From Allodiplogaster sudhausi (lineage: Eukaryota > Nematoda > Chromadorea > Rhabditida > Diplogasteridae): a DNA stretch of 64,000 nucleotides. The DNA lies in assembly GCA_945643635.1 (NCBI GenBank), contig CALZFC010000030.1:2857001-2921000 (forward strand). The letters run 5' to 3'. A program made the position numbers and the translations under genes. The notes under the pieces were generated by a model. It saw only the letters and a program-made list of their open reading frames with translations. It did not search any database and had not been told where the DNA came from. The number at the start of each line of letters is the position of its first letter. Within the stretch, counting starts at the first letter, position 1. Shown here one piece after another: positions 57,126 to 64,000 of this stretch.

Positions 57126-60100
57126 CAGAGGTGGAACGGGCCGGGCCGGCCCGGCCCGGCCCGGCCCGGCCCAAAATGAGGGCCGGCTCAAATTTCTAGG
57201 GCCCTCTAAGGCCGGGCCGGGCCGGGCCCAACCTTGGGCCCGGCCCTGAGCCCGATTGAACCCGTTGTTCGCAAAATTGCAAGCGAGCATGGTCATGACC
57301 ATCCGAACTCTTATTGCTCCAATTGACCATACGTTATATAGCAGATCAGTAGTCAATACGACTCTCATTCCGCTTCGGAATGAAATAAATGAAATACCTT
57401 TCATCGCTATTCTAGTTTGTTGCTGGGCATTTGTATGGGGTTTTGTTGCTTATTTTCTGATATTCAGTGAGATGCGCGACACAAGTAGCTCGGAATACGA
57501 CGTGGATTCCATCTGCGAAGCTGACAAGAAGATTCTGCAGAAGATCTTTGGTGCGATGCGCTAACATTTTCTTAGCGATTTTGCTTCGTTAAGCGTTTGC
57601 TTCATAACGAAATATTTTAACTTCAGGCAAGGTGTTCGGGACAAAAGCGTGTACTAAGGAGCAACTCCAAGCGGTCGTCCGTGCTCAGATCGAACAGAAG
57701 TTCTCCAAGGAGTACGCGTTCTTCCGACATAGGAAGAAGACGGATCCGACCGATCAAATTAAGCAGCTTTTCTATAGCCCTGATGGGCACGAGAATTCTG
57801 CTTTCTACACTCAGCTGCTTTCTTGCTCACGATGTCATCTGGTAATGGTCCCAGGAGGGAATGCAAGGTTTTTTGTTGTTTTTATATAGTTTTTATTAGT
57901 GTTTTGATGGCGTCCATTCATTCACGAAACTTCTTTCAGTCGTCATCTTGACAATTGCCAAAGAGGATGTAAGCTTAAAGCTACACAAGAACTGACAAGC
58001 GGACCGATTGACGGATTCTTATCGAGAGTATCCGTTTCGGGTACTTTGGAGGAGAAGCGCCAACTGTCCACTGCCATTGCCAAGTGGGTCTCGGAGAACT
58101 CGCGCCCATTCTCCATTTGTGAAGACAGCGGATTCCGTGATGTTATTTCCACCGCTCTGAAAATTGGGTTAGATAATTGCCTTTTCTTGTTTGAATTGGT
58201 CTTTTGTGTGTACGAGTTTGTGCGTTTTTCTAGAGCGAATCGGAAGAACGTTGACAACCTCAAGGTAGAATCCGTTTTGCCTTCGAGGCCATGTGTGGCT
58301 AAACGGATGAATGAGCTCCATAGTGAACTTCTCGCGACGAAAGGCGCTACAGTAGTCCAACATTTGGAAGAATACGGTCACGCCATCTCAGCGGACTATG
58401 GCAAAAGGAAGGATGACTATATAACACTCGTTGTACACATCATCCGAGAGTGGTTAGTGTTGGATACAAATATTATTAAATCTTTCTTTGCGTAACAACC
58501 TAAAATGTTTTTTCAAGTTTTTTCATCTTCCCAGGAAGTACCACAGGTGTGACGTTTCGAAAAAGGACAGCGCCCAAGTGTGGGAGGACATCAAGATGGC
58601 TGCTGGAAGCTTTGGGCTATCGGAAGCGACCCTCTCAATACTCTACGCTGCGTCTGATGAGGGCTCGAACATCAGTAAAGCGCTTCGAGTCAATATTGGC
58701 AACAGTTAGATTTATTTTCCCCAGGAGACTGTTATAGCGATTGGTTTTTTTCCAGAAGTGGCCTGCATATGTCATATTGCGAACAATATATGCAAGAGAA
58801 CCTTCAATCCCTATAAGGATCGAAAGACTCTTCTGTTCGTAAATGATCTGAGTGCAGAAGAAACCGCTATTATTCGACGTGCAAGACGCATCCTGGATGA
58901 TTTGAAGACAGTTGTGAATGGAGTGAGAGGAACATCTCTTGGCTCGGCGCTCTCTAGAAAGCTTCCGCTCGAGGTGGAAACTCGCTGGCTGAGTAAGTTG
59001 AAATCGGCCAGAGCATATCAAGAATGCGCTGCTGAGCTGTTCGGTCACAAAGATCGAAACAAGCTTCCTGAGGTAGTAATTTTTTATGCATTTCATCATT
59101 ATCATGAATAATCAATAATATATTTAAAGAATGTGCGAAGTGCTCTGGATTCCCTATCCTCAAATCGCACTGAATTCGACGACGTCCTTTATATCTTGAG
59201 CCAATTCGAAGATTTCATCGAATTCTTTCAGGTTTGAAAAGTTCATTTATTTTATAATTATTTACGTGTTGTTTAGAGGGATGCGGCACTGCTCTGTGAC
59301 GTCTGGCCTAGATGGCACGAACTTAGTTAAAGATTCCATACGATTGTTACAACTTCGGACTCTGACATGCTCTGCGTGCTCGGTAGAAGCGCATATAAGT
59401 GCATGCTGAGGAAAGAGGACGATGGAATCATCACGAAGTTTCACCGCATCGCAAATCTGCTTCACCCAAAACGCAGAAAGCTTCGTCTCCTCGCGACCGA
59501 GGATCAGCGAAAGGATGTTATTAGGGAGCTAAAAGATCTCCTGAAAAGCTCATTGAACCCCTCCCAGAATTCCTCTTCACAGCCTAAGCCGGCAAAGATT
59601 CCCAGAACTGCTTATGATGATGTGTCTGACTCCGAAGATGATTCTGTTTGTGAAGTTGATACCTATTTGAATTCGCACTTCAAATTCATTGACTCTTCTG
59701 GTCTTGATCATGATGATCCCCTTCTGGCATGGAAAGATCGTGCTAATGATTTCCCCCAGCTCTCTCGCCTTGTTATTCAGCTATATGCAATTCCCGCCTC
59801 GAATGCTGTTGCAGAACGTTCCTTTTCTGACCTCAGAAATCTTGTCCCTGAGAAGCGTGAAAGTCTTTCACCCGAATCCATCTTCAACTCTCTCATTGTC
59901 CGTTCTCTCTTGAAGCTGTAGCTTAAAAACTTTATGCAATTCCATAACAAGTAACATCCCGGTCAATGCTTATATTAGTAATTGCTTATGAAGCTTTGCG
60001 AAAGAATTTTTTACATATTTTTCTGCCATTTAAAGAGGATGCTAATAAAATGATCACTCGGAAATATGTTGAATTTGACATTTTTTTAAAAATCGGGCCC

Positions 60101-60227
60101 ACCGGGCCGGCCCGGGCCGGCCGGGCCCAAAATTCAAGGGCCCGAAATCTGAGGGCCGGGCCGGGCCGAGATTCTGGGCCCTAAGGGCCGGCCGGGCCCA
60201 AAAAAGTTGGGCCAGTTTCCACCTCTG
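57126..60227 (+). mobile_element. hAT DNA transposon
   Basis: 3102 bases from CAGAGGTGGAA to TTCCACCTCTG, flanked by a perfect 8-base target duplication AGCGGGAC (57118-57125 and 60228-60235), the hallmark of hAT. Both ends continue into about 110-140 bases of GGGCCGG/CCGGCCC-rich subterminal repeats, presumably transposase-binding sites. One transposase gene fills the inside. Confidence 0.95.
57472..59921 (+). pseudogene. hAT transposase with one nonsense codon
   Basis: Eight exons in full phase: 57472-57550, 57627-57867, 57940-58167, 58234-58452, 58535-58704, 58756-59072, 59130-59231, 59277-59921 (2001 bases). Parts: a BED-type zinc finger split by intron 2 (CSRCHLVMVPGG then SRHLDNCQRGC); KWVSENSRPFSICEDSGFRD before the catalytic fold; the block VACICHIANNICKRT; ETRWLSKLKS; and the C-terminal dimerisation domain (QLYAIPASNAVAERSFSDLR). 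Only break: TAA at 59328-59330, between WPRWHELS and RFHTIVTTSDSDM, leaving the dimerisation domain untranslated. With it the element should be inactive unless the stop is read through or is a base-call error. Confidence 0.85.
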
Positions 60228-60237
60228 AGCGGGACTG

Positions 60238-60514
60238 TACATGTATACAGCATCGACCAAGCACCATAGGTGAAAGTTCCAAAATGTCCGATAGAGTTGT
60301 GCGTTTCTCGATGAACGCTGTCGAATTCAGTTTGCATTATTAGATTCAGGCACTCTGGTTATATCACAATCAACCATTAAAATGTCCCGATTTCCATGTT
60401 TCATGCCTCAAAGTATTTCGTTTTATTCCCAACAGCAGTAGTAATTTGTCTCTTTAGTCAGGGGTCCCGAAGGAGTAGTCCAGAGCAGAGGTGGAGGGGC
60501 GGCAACATTTTGGG
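60238..60514. other. No gene; possible receptor tail in another frame
   Basis: The last receptor exon is also open to 60423 in a second frame (Ser/Thr-rich tail ending NYYCCWE). That frame does not fit the phase of the preceding exon. A copy of TCTCGATGAACGC (also at 54489) lies at about 60307. Confidence 0.4.
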
Positions 60515-62020
60515 TCATATCAATATCGTTATCAGCAATAGGATCGACAGAGGAGGAAGGCTGGGAGACTTTCTCTTCAGTGGACTTCTTTGTTGTAACC
60601 ATGCTAAGCCGGCCAGTATGGTTTTCTGAAATAAAATAAAATAATTCAGCTGCTTACGGTTTTAGAGTAACTCCATCGATACATATTTATAAAGTGTGGA
60701 AAAGCCATAGTATTTGGATGTACATTGATGTTGTCATTCTTGATGGAGTAGAGGAAGACATTGACGAGCCCCTTGGCCAGAACGAGCATGTACCACACGA
60801 CTTGGAGACGGGCGAGGCCGAAGAGGTTAAAGTTCAAAAACAAATCCGGCATCGCAACAAACACAAATTCGCAGCCAAGAGTGACGCCTAAAGAAGTTTG
60901 GAGAGGAACGGAAGAGGATTGAATCTGGAGATGACTAACCAATGAGAAGTGTCGTCTTCATTAGCTTCGTGTGTGGATTTGCCCCGCCAGACACTCCCGC
61001 TAGCTTCTGTTATGAATCTCTTTACAATTGAGAAGAATGCAAAAATTGTGACAACAAAGTTCTGTTTTTTCTCTCCATGCACATTTTATATTTAAAGAGC
61101 ACAAGAAGACTTAACAAACCGCTTCTGTTTGAAGCTTCAGGACTCTTATGACAATCGGGAAATACAGCAAAATGCAGGTAGCGATAGAGACCTGGCGAAA
61201 GTAGATCATGTAAAGCCAAACCTGCAGAAATTAAAGGGGCTTTTTAGATATGTATATTACATTGAAAGAGAAAGAAACAGGCTGAGGAAATGCGGTGGAG
61301 CTGTAGCAGAAGGGGCTGACAAGAGACGATTGCGAAGAGTGCCAAGCGATAAAGCAGATCAAACTGCCAGTGATCGAAACGGCTATTCCGCCTTCAAATA
61401 CTTCCGCTTATCAGAGAAAGATTTGAAGAAAAAACATGCCACTCACGCATTCAAGAACCATTTTTCCGTCCACATTACTTGCAGCTGAACGTGCCTTGAC
61501 ATTATAATTCATACTTTGACACTAAAATCTCTAACCACCATGACCGCGTACGCATAGCGAGCACCGTAGCTGCGATAGTGAAATGGCCAGAGTACTGCGA
61601 GAATCCGGTCAAAAGTGATGGCTAGGGAAGAGCTGCCAATCTGATGGTAGCTGATGTTAAAGAGATACGGATAGAGTTTGAGACCGCATTCGAGATTCGG
61701 AATTTGAATGCTTTCTAAATTACTGAATTATTAGTTGTGCTATGACACAAGGAAAACGATTTCCTCTATCTGTTTTAAATGTTCTTTACCACTTCCTTCA
61801 TGCAAAGTAGCCAGCCGATCGATTCCTCCGATGAGCATTCCAATGGCCATTGAGAGATCAGCCACGCACACAAATCCGATGAAGATGCACTGAAGAGCAT
61901 CCACTTTTGATAGACAAAAGAATTGCTAAAACGCACGTCCAACCTCTTTTTGACGGCTTAGATGCCGATGGCAGAAGAACAAAAACAAGAGTGGAATATT
62001 AATCGCCGTTATGACTGAGC
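60515..62020 (-). CDS. Srsx-like serpentine receptor, 5' exon not found
   Basis: Exons (minus order): 61937-62020 (TM1, ITAINIPLLFLFFCHRHLSR), 61790-61903 (TM2, GFVCVADLSMAIGMLIGGID), 61536-61714 (TM3, FDRILAVLWPFHYRSY), a TM4 exon near 61300-61390 whose frame I could not settle, 61120-61221 (TM5), 60940-61003 (KLMKTTLLI), 60724-60887 (TM6-7, ending FLYSIKNDNIN) and 60515-60625 (KTILAGLAW...). The FDR..AV..P..Y motif after TM3 and the short I...K..I tail suggest the Srsx or rhodopsin-like nematode receptors, a different family from the array upstream. All settled junctions keep phase. A start codon upstream of 62020 was not identified, so the model is partial. No stop inside the settled exons. 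Confidence 0.6.
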
Positions 62021-62714
62021 CTGTTTCAGTAATAGAAATTTAGAATTATTGATCAATACAAATAAGTGAAAAAATTGGTTGGCAAAGTAGGAAAAAAATT
62101 AAATCATAATAACTGAGTGAAATGTAAACAATAAACGCCGCCTCAAGTGACTGATTAGTTTCGCTAACAACCATAATTAGCTTCTTAAATATTCGAAAGT
62201 TTATTCTCCCTAAATTGCAGAGAACGTTAGTATTCAAAGTATTACAATCACTCCCAGTCAATGGGTACTTTGACGGTGAGTTTGGCATACAATGATAGGC
62301 GTCCCTAATTGCAAGTAAATGTGCATATAAATATTTTAAAGAGTGCAACAAATTGGGTTGAAAGCGAAATCGTGTTTTTTTTTAAATATTTTTGAAAGGT
62401 GTACCTAAAGATTTCAAAAATGATTCAATTATTCACTAGTGCAATAGAGAATGGCACGAGTAAATGATCTCGAATCTCGGGTTCAAATTTAACTGCATAA
62501 TTCAAAGAAAAAGCTGAAATTGGATTAATTGACGTTAGATGAAGAAATGCCAGGGTATAGAAAACACGCTCGTCAAGGAAATCGATCACTTGGGTGAGAT
62601 CTAACTAATTGAGGATTTGTCAAGGTGCATGCCTGATAAATCGAAGATCTTTGTAGCACAAGAAATGCACAAAATTGATAAATGCATTTGACATTTTTTA
62701 TTATTTAAAGGAGC
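62021..62714. other. No gene recognised
   Basis: AT-rich. It should hold the first exon of the receptor, but no convincing ATG exon with a donor was found. Confidence 0.4.
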
Positions 62715-64000
62715 TTGAAAGTCGTTAAGAGAGCCTGTCTGAGATATTCGACCATGGCCATAGCAGAAGATGCAGGGAACAAAAATATTTTTTGATTTTA
62801 ATTTTCTTTGCAGGGCTTATGTAGCATCATGAGAGCTTCCAAAAAAACTTTTTTTCAAAAAATATTTTGAAGGTATGACTACAGTATGCCTTGATTTACC
62901 AAAAATATTCAATTGACCATAAAGTTCGTAAAAGCTAACCAAATTAAATTTTGAAAGCATCGTTAGATTCGTCATCTAAAAGCGCATAAAATTGCCTAAA
63001 CAAGTTTTTCATTAAAGTTTCATTAAAAGGTCGAAATGAACATTTATATTATTGGAATGTACCATTAGAGTGCCAAGCCGTAGAAACTACGCGATGAAAC
63101 CATATCCATTTGATAGAGCGTCATTTGTTACCCATAGAAAACTGCCTCTCATGTGGATCGTCCTACAAGAACTTACAATGTACGGGGGTGAACACCTCAT
63201 AGAGTAATAACCTGCAGAACAAAAAAAGGCTATAAAATGCGTTTTTCTCGCTCTTTTCAAAATCCAAGGATACCATTGTGTTTATAATTTAGAAATACAT
63301 AAAAATGTCGTACATAATTTGTTCATACGATTACATTCTCAATCACTTTTTCGGCAAAAACTGTATTTCTGGCCTGCTGGAGAGAGGTTAGCGCATGTAG
63401 TCAGAAAACAAAGAAAGACTGCGACTAAATTCGTATGCCATGTGAAAGCCCAGTCTTTTCTACGTGTAATATACTATCTTCCTCCCGAATTGTGCTACAG
63501 GAAAGTTTCAATATATCCCTTTGAAGCGCGCACTCACAGTGCGGCCTGCCCAGAAAATCCCCTTTAACCTAGCTATCCGGCTTCATACGCGATATTAGGG
63601 GAAGTTTTGCAAAATATCTCATTTCACATGTCCTATCACACAAAAAACCACGTAGATGACTTTATCTTAGCGAATCTTCGCTATTATTTTCGGCAGATAC
63701 TCTTTTTGCCTTTTACGCAGGTGAGAGAAAAGTGCACGTAAGCAGAAAAATATGAAAGACTACATCTAAACGAGCACTCTACGTGCAAACCCAAACTTTT
63801 ATACGTTGAATTTACTTCCTCAAAATGTAATTTGTTAACGTGAATGGTTTGATAAGTCCGTTCGAATAGTATAACGTAAATTCTGCTGTATTCGATGTTA
63901 CTGTCCCACTCATCAAAGATCGCTTTATTAAAATAGGGAAGTGACAACTATAACTGATGAGAGTATTTTTTCCTTTCTTTAGAAAAGCTCGTCATGAATT
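62715..64000. mobile_element. Left end of a TTAA palindromic element, truncated by the window
   Basis: TTAA (62715-62718) followed by GAGAGCCTGTCTGAGATATT and a CATGGCC string, matching the ends of elements A, B and C. No matching right end occurs before 64000. Within it, 63395-63480 and 63740-63825 are imperfect direct repeats (GAAAGACTGCGACTAAA and GAAAGACTACATCTAAA, etc.). No gene is recognised to the end of the window. Confidence 0.4.

Larger units (their letters stand above)
55828..60237. mobile_element. Tc1-like fold-back element H, carrying a hAT insertion
   Basis: Left end CAGTCCCGCTCA (55828) and right end, inverted, ...TGAGCGGGACTG (ending 60237), each flanked by TA. The hAT element at 57126-60227 sits inside the right end. 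Without it the element is about 1.3 kb: arms 55838-56240 and 56580-56995 are inverted copies, around a GA/CT-rich loop (56258-56560). The arms carry tRNA-like sequence. No transposase. Confidence 0.8.

Noticed and set aside
57256..57471. Extra N-terminal hydrophobic part for the hAT transposase frame
   Set aside because: The frame is open upstream, but a TTCAG acceptor lies just before the ATG at 57472 and the upstream peptide has a membrane-like character not expected in a transposase.
60423..60514. Longer Ser/Thr-rich C-terminal tail for the Srsx-like receptor
   Set aside because: It would need a phase that no donor in the preceding exon provides. The phase-consistent frame gives a more typical tail ending at 60515.

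Overview
This window is animal genomic DNA from a nematode. The evidence is a major sperm protein (MSP) locus, tandem nematode-type serpentine chemoreceptor genes, short introns with TTTCAG-like acceptors, and a nematode-style PEPCK gene. The abundant GA/CT microsatellites and the receptor style would fit a diplogastrid such as Pristionchus, but that placement is inference. There is no operon-like packing. Genes are small, intron-rich and embedded in repeats.

Layout. 0-6 kb: retrotransposon debris (a Ty3/gypsy-like gag fragment and decayed BEL/Pao pol) mixed with several degenerate copies of an exon family I do not recognise. 6.1-7.8 kb: two head-to-head MSP copies, one clearly dead and one with a single 1-base lesion, sharing mirrored promoters. 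9.2-9.8 kb: a weak two-exon candidate and a tRNA remnant. 10.4-21.1 kb (minus): a complete 18-exon phosphoenolpyruvate carboxykinase gene whose exons splice in frame to 653 residues. Its first intron holds two nested 1.7 kb palindromic elements. 21-24.6 kb: microsatellite-rich and gene-poor. 24.6-27.4 kb: an LTR retrotransposon with gag only. 27.5-30.5 kb (plus): an SLC22-like transporter, probably decayed. 31.4-34.8 kb (minus): a secreted cysteine-rich protein of about 435 residues, with a solo LTR in its second intron.

36.4-55.4 kb (minus) is a tandem array of six related Srx-like seven-transmembrane receptor copies. Only the copy at 36.4-38.2 kb looks intact (311 residues, 8 exons). The others carry stops, indels, lost exons or transposon insertions. 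Several copies appear to use a GC rather than GT 5' splice site at the same intron. Large palindromic elements, some nested three deep, lie inside and between these genes.

55.8-60.2 kb is a Tc1-like fold-back element carrying a tRNA-like sequence in each arm. A 3.1 kb hAT transposon with a perfect 8-bp target duplication is inserted in its right terminal repeat. The hAT transposase reads through 8 exons except for one TAA. 60.5-62.0 kb (minus) is a different serpentine receptor. The last 2 kb hold only repeat sequence.

Splice sites were placed by eye using consensus and reading-frame phase. PEPCK, the first Srx-like receptor, the cysteine-rich gene and the hAT transposase are the best-supported models because every exon junction keeps frame.
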